From Cristatella mucedo (Eukaryota > Bryozoa > Phylactolaemata > Cristatellidae): a stretch of DNA of 64,000 nt. This document shows, in pieces, positions 19,630 to 31,840 of this stretch (positions are counted from its first letter, which is position 1; the number at the start of each line of letters is the position of its first letter). Location: assembly GCA_009760855.2 (NCBI GenBank), contig WPIO01000069.1, positions 954,501 to 1,018,500 on the forward strand. Reading direction: 5' to 3'. The notes under the pieces are model-generated. The model worked only from the letters and a program-made list of their open reading frames with translations. It searched no databases and was not told the origin of the DNA. A program made the translations under genes and the position numbers.

Positions 19630-20370
19630 GCTAGCCATCACATCCGATCCCTATCCAAGATTAGAAGCTGTCTCCCACAGTGGCTTGTATACAATTTAAC
19701 TAGCTCTTTAGTTCTGTCTCGGCTTGATTATTGTAATTCCCTTTTGGCTGGGCTACCAAACAAAGCTATTATGCCACTACAGCGGACTATGAACATGGCT
19801 GCAAGGCTGGTCTTCAAGTCCCAGCGGTTTGAGCACGTGTCACCTCTGCTGAAAGAGCTAGGGTGGTTGCCGGTTGAGCAAAGGATACAGAGCAAAGTTC
19901 TTACGCTGACCCACAAGGCCCGCCACGGCTTGGCTCCTTAGTACCTAGCTGAACTGCTGCATCAGTTTCAGCCTCTTCGCGCCCTCAGGTCCTGTGTGGA
20001 CAATAAATTAGCTGTCCCATTCCTCCACTTAAAGACAGTTGGCGACAGAAGCTTTAGCTCTGCAGGTCCTAGACTGTGGAACTCTCTTCCACAATTCTTA
20101 CACAACGACAACTACTCTCCAACTGCCGACTATGGCACATCTTTTTCAGCGGTCCTGAACTGCTACTTCTATGCTACTCACTACCTCAACTGCTCTCTTA
20201 ACTCTGCTATGCTTCCCACTTTCTCTTTGTTGCGTGAGACGAAGTCTGTTAGCTACCGAATGCGTACCGAAAGCCGCTTAGGCTGTGAGTGCGCTATACA
20301 AAACTCTCATGCGTAACAACCACATGGACTTTACGACTTTGTGGAGTTACTGAAGGAGATACATTACATT
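19630..20370 (+). mobile_element. LINE-2x copy, right arm of palindrome
   Basis: Near-identical inverse of the left arm, with the same TAG stop, ending in GGAGATACATTACATTACAT. It starts about 110 bp further 3' in the element than the left arm does. Together the two form a ~1.6-kb foldback. Confidence 0.85.
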
Positions 20371-20511
20371 ACATTATAGGGTTTGTAGGGTTTAGTGTTT
20401 CGGGTCTTAGGGCTTAGGCTTTATAATTTAGGTTTTAGGGCTTAGGGTGTTTAGAGTTTAGTGTTTAGAGGTTTAGGATGTAGGGTTTAGGATGTAGGGT
20501 TTAGGATGGGC
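20371..20511 (+). repeat. Degenerate TTTAGGG array, part 3
   Basis: The telomere-like repeat resumes after the palindrome in the same orientation, more decayed (GGATGTAGGGTTTAGGATG). Confidence 0.8.
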
Positions 20512-21300
20512 TGTGTCTCCAACGTCTAAATTCACCGTAGCTCGTATTCCGCGCGAAAATTAGTGCATATAAGGGCGTTACGAGATCTCTTTCGATCAAG
20601 TTATACTCTAAGGCTTCTCGCTCATTGCATTAACGCGCGGCACGCAGTGGCGCGCGACCGCTTTTACGGGTAGGAACAAGTGCCTGGCGGCGTCGAGCTG
20701 GACCGAACTCCAGCGGTACCGATCTGTATAGCTCGCCGACACCGCTGTCGCCGCCGTCGCCGAAACCGCCGCAATGGCCGCTGCTGCTCGCTCCGAATTA
20801 GAAACCACACTTTCAATCCGCCGATCCCTCTAATTATACTAAGTTGATTTTATTTTAAAAGAGCGTGAACTTCATTTGATCGTATATGTCCCAGGGGGAA
20901 TGTCCGGGAGGAATTTCCTATCATCAACCAGGCGGAAATGTCCGGGGGGGAAACGTCCAGGGGGGGGGAATGTCCTACAACCGCTCGAATCCTCATATTT
21001 AAGTAATTGACGTAGGTTCTCGGCAGCCGTGCAGCCAAGGAAGCTCATCTTTAAAAAATCTTATACTTGGCGATCGCTCTAAAAGCCAGTCACACATTTT
21101 GGTAAATTGTAGCTGTTTTAGTCATACGAAAAGTCAATATATTATTGCGTTTTGGTGAAGTTAATCCTTGGTCTTTAATCGCTTAGTTCGGTATTCGACC
21201 GAGTTACGAGTGGCCCTAGTTCAATGAGATAGTTAGCCTGCACGAGTTTGCAAAGAAGAAAAAGAGACCAGTGTCCTCACGTGTCACGTGAGAGTTTGGC
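20512..21300. other. No gene; GGGGGAATGTCC repeat cluster
   Basis: A run of related units (GGGGGAATGTCC, GGGAGGAATTTCC, GGGGAAACGTCC) lies at 20890-20985. Otherwise nothing is recognised. Confidence 0.45.
20890..20985. repeat. G-run/AATGTCC minisatellite
   Basis: Five imperfect units of a G-run followed by AA(T/C)GTCC or AATTTCC. Confidence 0.7.
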
Positions 21301-21309
21301 CCACGGATA

Positions 21310-21420
21310 TGTGTGCTCGCTTCTAACGGCTTGTGCTGTTGGTTAAAACTATGGCATATGAGTACGACACCTGTATAGAGATTAAGTTCCCCTTGTGGGC
21401 TATTCATATTACTTATTTAT
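21310..21420 (+). mobile_element. Decayed SINE-B
   Basis: The tail CCTGTATAGAGATTAAGTTC, CCCTTGTGGGC and AT-rich end are SINE-B-like; the tRNA part is barely visible. Confidence 0.4.
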
Positions 21421-21494
21421 CCTGAATATATATGATTTTGCGGGACTGACGACTACTGCCAAAGCGTTCGCTTAGGCAGAAATAACGTCCGCCT

Positions 21495-22345
21495 TGAACA
21501 GAAGGCACGGTCTCCGAAGGATTTAGAATTCATACCAGGTATAGGTAAACGACTAGATCCCGAAAAGCCGGTGGTTACGATGCTTTGTCTAGTGGGGGAG
21601 TAGATCCGATATGAATGCTAATAATGAGGAGACCTAAAAGAGAGCGGAAAAAACCTTCAAGTCAATGGGTTACTTTACCGGGAGCCAGTGCAGATCGGCG
21701 AGAAGAGGTATGATGCAGCAACTTCGAAGCTCACGGCACACAAGCCTAGCTGCAGAGTATTGTAAGCTGTAAGCGCCTGATTGCAGAGGCCGGTACACTA
21801 GCAAACAGAAGAGAGTTACAGAAGTCGAGAAAGGATGTCATGAATGCTTGAACCAATTTAGGTGTGGTATCCCGATCTAAACAAGCCCAAATTTTAGCAA
21901 TGTTATGTAGCTGAAAGTAGGCAGATTTGACTGTGGAGCTGATGTGGTCGTCTAACGAGAGGTCACTTTGGAATATGACACCTAGATTTCGAGCCGATTC
22001 AACAGGAGATATGCTGGCAGAGCCATATTTGAGCGTAAGATTTTCCAATATCTGAATCACACCTGGTTTGCGAATAACTAATAAGTTAGTTTTATCACCG
22101 TTTAGTTTAAAAACTTTGCTGCCATCCTTGTGCTGATATCATCAATACATGCATCAAGGGAGTTGAGAGAATTCGAGGTGCTCGAAGGCTGGGAGGGATC
22201 AAAGCAAAGGTACAACTGAGTGTCATCCCCATTGAAGTGAAAGCCTAGATTGTGCTTGACAATCACATCAGCAAGAGGGGACGTATACACCGTGAAAAGA
22301 ACCGGACCTAGCACGGAGCCCTGAGGTACGTTTTATTTCAGAGGC
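21495..22345 (-). mobile_element. LINE-1x reverse-transcriptase fragment
   Basis: Reads (minus strand) from GSVLGPVLFTVYTSPLADV through FNGDD (where YADD is expected), LNSLDACIDDI, KFLN, LGVIFQSDLSLDDHISSTVK, DFCNSLL and on to the C-terminus. Frame breaks and the altered catalytic motif mark it as dead. Confidence 0.85.
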
Positions 22346-22402
22346 TCCTCGGATGGTCTTTGTTTATTCACATCCTCAGTCTGGAGTTTTCCACTGAAAT
22401 AG

Positions 22403-22446
22403 AACCTGCACCATTGCACATTGCACATTGCACATTGCACATTGCA
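22403..22446. repeat. TTGCACA heptamer tandem repeat
   Basis: About five perfect CATTGCA/CATTGCACA-type heptamers in a row, next to a LINE-1x block. Confidence 0.85.
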
Positions 22447-22916
22447 GTGCCAGTGATGCCTAGGCTAGGTGAGAGGCAAGCATGAAGTAAGTAACCATTA
22501 GTGACAAAAGATGCCGAACAGCGAGCAAAACTCTCACAGATACTGTAAATACGTCTGCATTGCTAAGTAGATTGGTTTACACCCAAACCAACGCTGCCTC
22601 TGTCGAGTGATTGGCTCTAAAACCAGATTTAAAATTACTATAATGGTTTGAAGTCACTATATGAATTCAGTTTGTCTGCTTGAACTCTTTCCAGGTTCTG
22701 GTAGGAACCATAGGAAAAAGCCTGGGGGAGGGGAGTTGCTCTCAGTCTCTTGGTCTCGGGTTGCTTTATTAAATAGTGGCCTGACTAAAGCCTTTTCTAA
22801 ACAGTGCTGAGACTTGACCCAAGGCTGATGACACAACCCGCCCACCTGCCCGCCCACCCACCGGCTGCACGCATGCACGCATGCACGCACACTCACGCAC
22901 ACGCACACGCGCACAT

Positions 22917-23265
22917 ATATATAATATTAGTAATAATTCACTCGATAAAGTGCCCTCAGAGAGCTCAATCTCTTTCTAAGCTCTTTACATTTGCTGCAAA
23001 GGAAACACGACCGAGTGGTAAGTGGTATCATGCTTGATAAACAACATGAATTACATGGTCAGGGGTGACATGAACAGGGTCAGCTTACTAGTGTGGTTAG
23101 TAGCAGCTTGCAACAGTGTCAGCATGCATAAGCACTCAAAGGATGAATCACAGGGACCCACTAAATTCTGTCACACATAGGTGTGTTTCTTAGTTTCTTT
23201 TTAAATGTGATGAAGTCAGGTGATGTGGTGATGGAAGTCGGGAGAGATTTCCAGGCTTGATGCTA
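22917..23265 (-). mobile_element. LINE-1x 3' end
   Basis: ATT-like tail, GATAAAGTGCCCTCAGAGAG, AATCTCTTTCTAAGCTC, then the 3'UTR and the C-terminal codons. Confidence 0.8.
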
Positions 23266-23720
23266 GGTATGCATGGCAGCATCACATCAATGGTCGTAGA
23301 AGCAGGACTGGGGGGATAGGGTCCATATGACTAGTTGTCTTCTTCGATTGGGATATGAACGTCTGGACTAGGTCACTGTTGACTTCCTTGAATGCAGACA
23401 TAAGGGTCCTTTATGGAATTGAGGGACAGGTTTCCAGGAAGCGCTGCCATCATCTCAGGGATGGACTCCCTGGTCTTGTCTATCTGATTGACAAAGAAGC
23501 TAGAGAAGCCATCAGCTAGATCATCACACAGTTCACTAGGCAAGCAGACGACCTGGGAACGGTAGGAGATGGTTGATCATCCACATCAGCATTTTTGGAT
23601 AGTGCAATTTGTATTTGTGATTCAACAATGTTTTTATACACGCTAGACTTGGCTTTTGATAGGATATATATAATTGCATATAATTCATTTGTATAGCGAC
23701 CCAAGATAACTTAATCTCTA
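23266..23720 (-). mobile_element. LINE-1x endonuclease-RT linker fragment
   Basis: On the minus strand it reads KSSVYKNIVES..., then NADVDDQPSPTVP, then DDLADGFSSFFVNQIDKTRE, typical of the region just before the RT domain in CR1/L2-like LINEs. Frameshifted. Confidence 0.65.
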
Positions 23721-23835
23721 TTGAGGCGCTTTGCATATGCTTCGTGGCTCGAGCCCGTGACTTCAGCCTGACCTTGGTCGGGCGAGCACTTTGTCATAAT
23801 GTTCCTGTTTCGTACTGTTGGACAAACCCGTTAAC
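23697..23835 (-). mobile_element. SINE-B copy
   Basis: Reverse orientation: tail AACTTAATCTCTATTGAGGC, GCTTCGTGGCTCGAGCCCGT (B box GGGCTCGAGCC) and GACCTTGGTCGGGCGAGCAC. Confidence 0.75.
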
Positions 23836-24147
23836 TGCCGGACCAAACCAGCTCGAATCGAGATGCAGTAGCCCTGGCATGCCTGTCGATGGACAGTCAT
23901 GATTGATCTGTTGTATGTTTTTGAAGCTTGATATTAGTAGACGACGCTAGTTTAATTTCTGTGCTAAATCAACGGCCGTCTTGGCAAGGGCACACTGTGA
24001 GTGATTAGTCAGAGGTGCAAACTCGCCAATCATGTCAGTTAGTGTCGTTTTGTAGTAATATACCAATGGTGGGAGTTGAAAGAGAGACCGGCAGCCGAAG
24101 TGAAGAAGATATTATTGCACACATGGCATCAATATCAAGGGTCTCGA

Positions 24148-24430
24148 ATTGTAATAATAATAATAATAATAATAATAATAGCACACTTGATAAAGCACCC
24201 TCAGATAACTTAATCTCTTTCTAGGCGCTTTAGATTTGCTCCAAAGGAAACACAGTTGAATGGCTAGTTGTAACGTGCTCGATAAACAAGAATAACATGG
24301 TTAGGTTGAAATGTACTGGGTCAGCATGCAAGTGTGGTTAGTGGCAGCATGCACAATGGCAGCAGGCATATGCACGTAAATTACAAATCACAGGGACCCA
24401 TTAAATGCTGCCATAATTGGGGTCATTTTA
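24148..24430 (-). mobile_element. LINE-1x 3' end
   Basis: AAT-repeat tail, GATAAAGCACCCTCAGATAA, the 3'UTR and the C-terminal end, followed directly by a second copy. Confidence 0.8.
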
Positions 24431-25100
24431 AATAGCAATAATAATAATAGCACATTTGATAAAGCGTCCTCAGAGACCTTACTAAATTTCTAGGTACTTT
24501 TCCTTTGCTATACAGGAATCAGGATCAAATGGTTAGTGGATGCTTAATAAAAAACAAGAATAACATGATTAGTGGTGACATGCACAAGGTCAGCTTGCAA
24601 GCATGGTTTGTGGTAGCATGACACATAAAGGACGAATCACACGGAAACACTAAATGCTGCGATAAATAAGTGCGACTTTAGTTTCTTCTTAAATGTGGTC
24701 AAGTCAGGATATGTCGTGATTAAAGTCGGGAGTGAGTTCCAGGCTTTTGAGCAGGAGAACTAAAGTCAATATTTCCAAAGGACTTGAGGTTTCGTAAAAG
24801 GATTTTTGCGGTTCACGCGTGACTTCAGTTGAGAGGAGAGCATATGTTACAGATTTTATGAGATTTTCATGTGGCCAGATTAGCAGAATTCGGCAATAAT
24901 AAGCGATGATAGTGTACAGTTGTATGAGAAAATGTTGTCAAGTGTGTGACCTTTGATGTGAGTAGGGCTATTCACTTTTGCTGCAAGAGACAACGTGTCA
25001 GTTAGTGCACAATATTCAGTGCTGAAAGCTTTAGAAACTAAACCAAAATCAGTGGTGAGATCGCACGTAATCTAACGAGGAAATCTGACTTTTATCCTAC
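24431..25100 (-). mobile_element. LINE-1x copy with most of RT deleted
   Basis: 3' end (AATAATAATAGCACATTTGA, GATAAAGCGTCCTCAGAGAC) and C-terminal codons to about 24800. Then, at about 24840-25100, an endonuclease C-terminal stretch (HIKGHTLDNIFS on the minus strand). The RT between them is missing. Confidence 0.6.
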
Positions 25101-26055
25101 AGTTAATCTTTAGCTCATCTTGCTAATAACCGGGTGGTGCAGGTGATGGTGGCTGCCACACTGGGGTCTGGTCATTTTCCACACTGCTCGCGAAAGGGAC
25201 CGCCGGGCTTGCACTTCAGTATTCTTTGCTGACGGCATCAAAAGTGCAGGTGCACCGGTCATTTTGAGCCACGAGAAGCTCCACTGCTTGCCCTCACTTG
25301 CGTGGCACGCGTATGCGACGGCGAAAGAAGCAGGTAAACAGCTAAAAGCAGCCACTGCTTAGCTGAGCTTGCTTTAAAAGTCTGGACGGTAAGGTAGATC
25401 TAGAAGCTGCATGCCTGCTAAGCATGTTTTTTTAAGTTACCATTCAGCTGTAGAATCAGTTACAAGCAAGCCGTCGCTGGTAAATAATGAGGATTGCAGC
25501 AGTGTCGGCAAAGTCCTTTGACAGCCCTCGGTTGACCTCAGCTTAAACAGACCGGACCAGGTTCCCTTGGGTGCCTCATTAGTCGAATCCAATGTGTTTT
25601 CTCAGCAAACATGGCTTCATTTGCTTATAGAGCCGGGTCACTGTCCCAGTAGCAGAATCAGCAGGAACTGATCTGGCCCTGTGCCAAAAGATGCCTTATT
25701 AGCTGCTATCGGCTTATTGGCTATCGCAGGAAGTTAGCTCAATCTATAAATAGACGACGCCATATCAGCTAGCATTCTTTCACTGCTAACGAGCACTTAT
25801 TACCATTATGTTAAATAGGCTCAAGGTCAATGACCCCACTAAATCACTAGTCGTCCCAGTCTCCTGCTTGAGATGAATGGGGGCTATGGGTCACCATGAG
25901 GTCAACGTGTTCTCCCTTGTTCTTGCTGGACAATACATGAACTGGCAACCCTTTTTGCTAACATTTCTGTGGTCTGCAGATAAATTGCTCTGCAGCATTT
26001 CTCTTTTCACTATTAGGTTGTACAAATCTAGCACACAGCAATTCTACAAGATACA
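25101..26055. other. No feature recognised
   Basis: No family features in the frames here (25110-25355 minus, 25877-26089 plus). Confidence 0.35.
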
Positions 26056-26065
26056 CAATTCTACA

Positions 26066-26303
<238 letters not shown>

Positions 26304-26319
26304 AAGAGGCTTGAGCAGT

Positions 26320-26858
26320 GTCTCCTTTGCTAAAACGACTAGGATGGCTGCAGTTAATCATCCAGTACAAAGCAAAGTTCTTATGCTGACACACAAGGCC
26401 TGCCACGTCTTGGCTCCTTCGTAGCTAGCTGAACTTCTGCGCTAGTTTCAGCCTCCTTGTGTCCTCAGGTCCTGTATGGACAATAAATTAGCTGTTCCAG
26501 CTCTCCACTTAAAGACTGTTGGCGACAGAAACTTTAGCTCTGCAGGTCCTAGACTGTGGAACTCGCTTCCACAATTCTTACACAACGACAACTACTCTCA
26601 TACTGCTGACTATGGCACATTCTTTTCTGCGTTCCTGAGCTGCTACTTCTATGCTACTCACTACCTCAACTGCTCTCCTGACTCTGCTGTGCTTCCCACT
26701 TTCTCTTATTGGCTTGAGACGAAGTCCGCTGGCTACCGAATGCGTACCGAAAGCCACTTAAGCTGTTAGTGGGCAATACAAAACTCTCCTGTATAGCACC
26801 CATGTAGTCTTTATAGCTTTGCAGAGTTGCAGACAGAGATACTTTACATTACATTATA
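26320..26858 (+). mobile_element. LINE-2x 3' half
   Basis: Encodes LTHKACHVLAPS, DNKLAVPALHLKTVGDRNFS and LWNSLPQFLHNDNYS, then the 3'UTR and ACATT tail. This copy lacks the TAG seen in the palindrome arms but has other stops. Confidence 0.8.
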
Positions 26859-26897
26859 TGCACGTCTATCATAATTTTCCATTTCATGGTAACTAGG

Positions 26898-27205
26898 TAA
26901 TAATAATAGTAATAATAATAATGTACTTGATAAAGCGCCCTCAGAGAACTTAATCTCTTTCTAGGCGCTTTACATTTGCTGCAAAGGGAAATGCAATTAA
27001 ATGGTAAGTAAAATCATGCTTAAAAAACAAACAAAATTAATAACATGGTTAGAGGTGACATGCACAGGTTCAGCATGCAAATGTGGTTAGTGGCAGCATG
27101 CACAGTGTCAGCACGCATAAGCACGTGAAGGACGAATCACAGGGACCCACTAAATGCTGTCCTAAATAGGTGCGTTTTTAAGTTCCTTTTAAATGTGGTC
27201 ACGTA
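26898..27205 (-). mobile_element. LINE-1x 3' end
   Basis: AAT-repeat tail, GATAAAGCGCCCTCAGAGAA, CTTAATCTCTTTCTAGGCGC and a well-preserved 3'UTR. Confidence 0.85.
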
Positions 27206-27359
27206 AATGAGCCGAGTTCGTCTGCAAGATGTGCAAGAATCTACAGATGGTCTGCCAAAGGTGCTTATGCGATTCGTATAACAAGAAATTGACCTGTTTA
27301 AAACACGTATGCCAGGGCCAGTAATATCACTGGCTCAATCGATTGATATTTATTTGTTT

Positions 27360-27360
<1 letters not shown>

Positions 27361-27423
<63 letters not shown>
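27361..27423. repeat. CA/TA microsatellite
   Basis: About 21 CA units followed by TA units. Confidence 0.95.
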
Positions 27424-29187
27424 TATGGATTGTCTCACGGTCTCCAAGAAATTAGTACGTGCAATCGCAATGTTGGAAAGGTCTATTGAACCCACTTGAA
27501 AGAATTTCTTTCATAAAGATTATATTGCTACTGTCTTAAAGCAGCATACAAGATCTATTCTTAAAATTTCTATGTGATTATAGACTTGTTAAGAGGGATT
27601 TACATCTCAAGATAAATCAAGATCAGTAAAGCACTACATTAACAGCCACTCACTTCTCTTAAACTATGCGGCTGAATGTGTAAGATTCAATTCTCACCGA
27701 TGCCTAATCTCAAAAAATACTCGCCTAGTTTCGCTGGCTTCCCGACATGCAGTCTACCAATTTAAAGATCGGTTGCTTACTTCATTGTTCCTCTATTCTC
27801 AATTTCCAACTTAGAGATGTGATCATTGCGAAAGACTTGCTTACAGACCTTTTAATGATCCCATTTGCTGATTTTATTTAATTTGCATTGATATTATTTT
27901 GTTTGCTTTGCTTAAAAGGTATCTATAATTTGATGCAGTGTATTCATTTCCCATAACCCTACAATTTGACTGACGTCAAAAGGTTCCCTAACTCGACTCC
28001 ACTTTAAAGAATATAAAAACATTCTGCTTCATTTTCACATCGGCAAAATAATAGCTTATTGTGATGAACAATTAAGCACACCGTAGTGCAAAATATTTGC
28101 TTACATTGACAAGCGCTTAAACACAACATAATCAGTAAATCAATTTAACTCATTTTAAGCACTTGAGATAGAGATGTAAATTATAACTCGGCAACAAATC
28201 AACGACATAGTAGCAAATGGCACTGATTACCCATTTGTTAAAAATACCTAGTTCTAAGAACATTATCTCTTTTGTAGATAATTATCATAAGAATCATAAT
28301 ATTAACATTATAAATTGCTTATTCAAAAAACTATAAGTTAAACGTCACTCCAAGATACTTTTTTGAATACTTGAAACTATGAGACATAATAATTGGTTGC
28401 ATGCACTTCATCGTGCATTAGCCGATCAAAAACAAGTTTGATTGATGGCTGAAGCTGTGAATGTCGTTCGAGACTGCTGATGTCGCAAAATGCATTGGTA
28501 ATTAGTTCCACCTATTAGAAACTCGCGAAGGAGACGCTTCTTTTTCAAAAGAATTTAAGTTCTTATGCAGCAGTGCTGCAATCGAGAGGCGGATAAGCTA
28601 GGGCTACGATTTTAAGCAAGTCTCCTAATCTGGTTGCCTGGGGTGTCTTATGAGAAGGACCTCGGTTTGTATAGCCGTTTAATTGAGAGAGATTTGCCGA
28701 CATGCAGAATCGAATGTTTGCCAAGCAAGCATTAGGTTGATTAGTCGCTGCTGCACATTCTGACAGTTTAAATGATAAGGCATATTGAGATGCAGAAAGT
28801 CTAATGAATAGGAGATCTAGGAGGTGGTTAGGCTAAGCAACTGCTAGACAAGGATGCAAGCAGGCGACGAACCCCGAGTCGTATGGGCTGGAAAACCAAG
28901 AGGAAAGGAGGTTAACGTAGTTCGATTGCATGCTGGCTGGTACCCCTTCTTTCCTCAACAGCTGGTGGGAGCATGCCCGAGAGTGCCCTGTGCACAGCTG
29001 TGGTCAGCTTCTAATGAGGCGTTGACACAGGCCGATAACCCGCTGGTGAACAGATGATGGATTCACCATCGGGGTCGGCCAATGCACAGCCGTGGTCGAG
29101 GAGAGGGGACTCGAGTGTGAGAAGGGGGCGAAGGCAAACTACAGCTAAGATGCAGGAGGCAGCCGTAAGATGTGGGAGCAGAGAGAA

Positions 29188-29190
<3 letters not shown>
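27424..29190. other. AT-rich, no feature recognised
   Basis: Low gene potential to about 28800. The frame 28854-29057 is unrecognised. Confidence 0.4.
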
Positions 29191-29191
<1 letters not shown>

Positions 29192-29274
<83 letters not shown>

Positions 29275-29325
29275 GACAAACAAAGAGAGAAAGAGAGAGA
29301 GAGAAAGAGAAAGAGAGGAGAGGAG
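29192..29325. repeat. GA microsatellite
   Basis: Nearly pure GA from 29197 to about 29270, then interrupted. The Arg/Glu and Ser/Leu frames here are artefacts. Confidence 0.95.
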
Positions 29326-31239
29326 GCTGAGAGGTAAGATGGCTATAAGGCCTGCCATTTTAAGATTCAAGAAGCCTTGCAAGTTGGGAGGCTACAAGCA
29401 GCCAAGGAAGCACAAAAATCACGTGGGCCAGGCTGCAGGGTGGTAGCTAGAGGTAAAAAGGCTAAGAGTCAGATGACATGCTGTAAGGAATATTTCAATG
29501 GTTAGGGATAGGCACGAGTCCTTATCGTAGCAAGGAATAAAGATTATCCAAGGTAGCAATGATATCTGCAAAAGGAAGAGGCTCGTGTTACAATAAGAAC
29601 TATACTAAGTAGGCGTACCCTTCGTGCACTGACTTTAGTGCGTGAAAAGACAAACGACAGCCATTGAGATTTGAGCTCCGAAATGGAATTGGTATCGCCA
29701 GGCGGAAGCCATAAACAGCGTCGGTTTGGCAACCCCAAGCACAAAATTGTATTTGCTCATGCAGAGCCCTGTGATATGAAAAATATACCTAGTACATTAT
29801 TCGTGTGATTTCTCCGTATTAAAACTTCGCACGAATACTGCAAAGATCTGGCTAAAGCGTCAAATAGTGCTTTAGCTTTACCTTATTGGTGTGCACCAAG
29901 CGGAGACCTCTGAAGTTTATCTGGCCTGCCATTTATGGTAATTAGCTGGCTGGCGTCCTCTTGTCAGCTTTCCGTTTTCTTCAGTAAACCTTACCTTTTC
30001 CTGTGTGGGTTACATGCTTTTCTGATGACTGTGCATAACTAATGACGACGACTGATGACTATGACTGATGACGAGGACTTATGTTGTACACGACTAAGAG
30101 CATTATAGTAGCTGGAGACCATACTAACAGGTTGCCAGACAGCATTTCTGGTTTACCTTTGCGTTTTTGTCGAGTAACAGTTATATGTCGAATATCAAAT
30201 GCATTCATTCTCTTTCAGTGAGATGGACTGCACTTTGGTAGATGTTTCTTACTTATTGGCGGCTATGCAATTACTTATTATTTTATTGGTAGGATTGCCT
30301 ATGTATGCATCATTCATTGTACCTTTTTAGTTACATTTATTGCTACTGTTGCAGTTAGTTATCAAGCGTCATTCATCAGATTGTTCACTGGAGGCGCTCT
30401 AGGAGCGAAGGAAAACGGTCGTGGTTGTTGCAGAACTCAGCAACTTGGCTTATCAGTCGTCGACCTGATAAATGCCAAAATCCATGTAGCACAGAGCCAG
30501 AATTTTCATCCAGGTTTGCAGAACCTGTAAAGTCTTTATTTAGAGAGGCAAGAAGATCTGAAAATATTTAACGTAAGCAATGCTAGAACTGCAATTAACA
30601 TACAAATATGAATTAAAATCACAGCGCTGCTATGGTGTGAATTCGGCGGGTGCTCGTGGAGTGGAATGAGGATATAGTTTCCCCCTCCTGACGGTCAAAA
30701 GGAGCGTAGGCGCGGGCGGGGAGCCAAGTGGCCTCGCCGTATGGAGAGCAGGTGAATGCCGCCTCACCCCCATAAATTGGCCGATTGATTCCTCCGTTTA
30801 TCGCCAATCTGCACTACCTCATTAATAAACTGGCGATCAACTTCAATATTCTGCCCTTCACCATATATTTCCTGTGCGCGCTCTCTTTCTCTCTCTCTCT
30901 CTGTTCTAAAGATCTCTCTGTTCTATCTAAAATAGTATCTTGCTGATCAAACTTGCAGTACCACTATAAGCTGCACTGAGTGACAGCGTGTCATCTAAGA
31001 GAGAGCTGCCTCGGGCGACCCCTAGCGTGGCATGGACCTTTACTTGACTTCTGCATGATACATTCGTGTGTTCCGCTGCTTTCTTCAGTGTGACCATTTA
31101 CGAGCTGTCCTCGGATATGCTAAGCAAAGCTAGACTTGGTTAGCATAAGGTGCGATGTCACCATTAGGCGATATATACCAGCGGGCCTCCTGTGGTGGTG
31201 GTGGTTCAGTGAGAATCTCCATGCATCCTGAGTTTGCCC
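29326..31239. other. No feature recognised
   Basis: Possible decayed LINE 5' sequence around 29400-29750 (a stretch reading like IQGSNDIC), too weak to call. Confidence 0.35.
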
Positions 31240-31840
31240 TATCAACAGCTCGGCTATTAAACCCACGAACCGTAAGTTTAAAGTGCTTAATAGCAATCGT
31301 TGTGGTAGTAGCTCACCTACTACGATCCAGCATGTTAAGAACGTCGACAGGCGGCTGTTACTCAGGTCCAATTCAAATTCTAAAGGGCTGCGTCTGCCAG
31401 GCAGGCTACCTGCCAACTGGAATACAAGCCACTTCATCGGCGTCGCACAGTTATTGGGCGGCCTCTTACATTCCGCCTACTAAATGTTGGCTCGCTAAAA
31501 GCCAAGGTGTTACGTATCCATGGTCAGGTTTTCCAGGAGAAGCTATATGCATTTCTGCCTACCGAAAGTTGGATGACGCCTTGTTCCAGAAGCTGAATAT
31601 CTGAGACCACCCTACTGGGTTTTCATTCTATCGGTTCATGCATTCTGACAAGGTTGAAAGGGGTTTCAATTGTTGTTCATTAATTGTTTGGCCATAAGAT
31701 ATGCAGTTTTACGCCTGAGCCATCGTTTGAGTCATTTGCAATCAGGTCTCATCAAAGACAGTGCCTCTCACAGTTGCAATACACCGACCTGCTGGCTGCT
31801 TACCTGCCTGCTGCTAAACTTGTTCACAGAGGAGTTTCAG
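31240..31840 (+). mobile_element. LINE endonuclease-domain fragment
   Basis: Across frameshifts it reads LLNVGSLKAKVLRIHGQ (the NVRSLxxK start of LINE apurinic-type endonucleases), then an ExW-type motif and FAIRSHQRQCLSQLQ-like and HRPAG segments. It is probably the 5' part of LINE-1x or a relative. Dead copy. Confidence 0.55.

Noticed and set aside
29440-29750. Possible LINE ORF1 or esterase-like fragment
   Set aside because: Only one short word (IQGSNDIC) suggests it, and the surrounding frames are broken.
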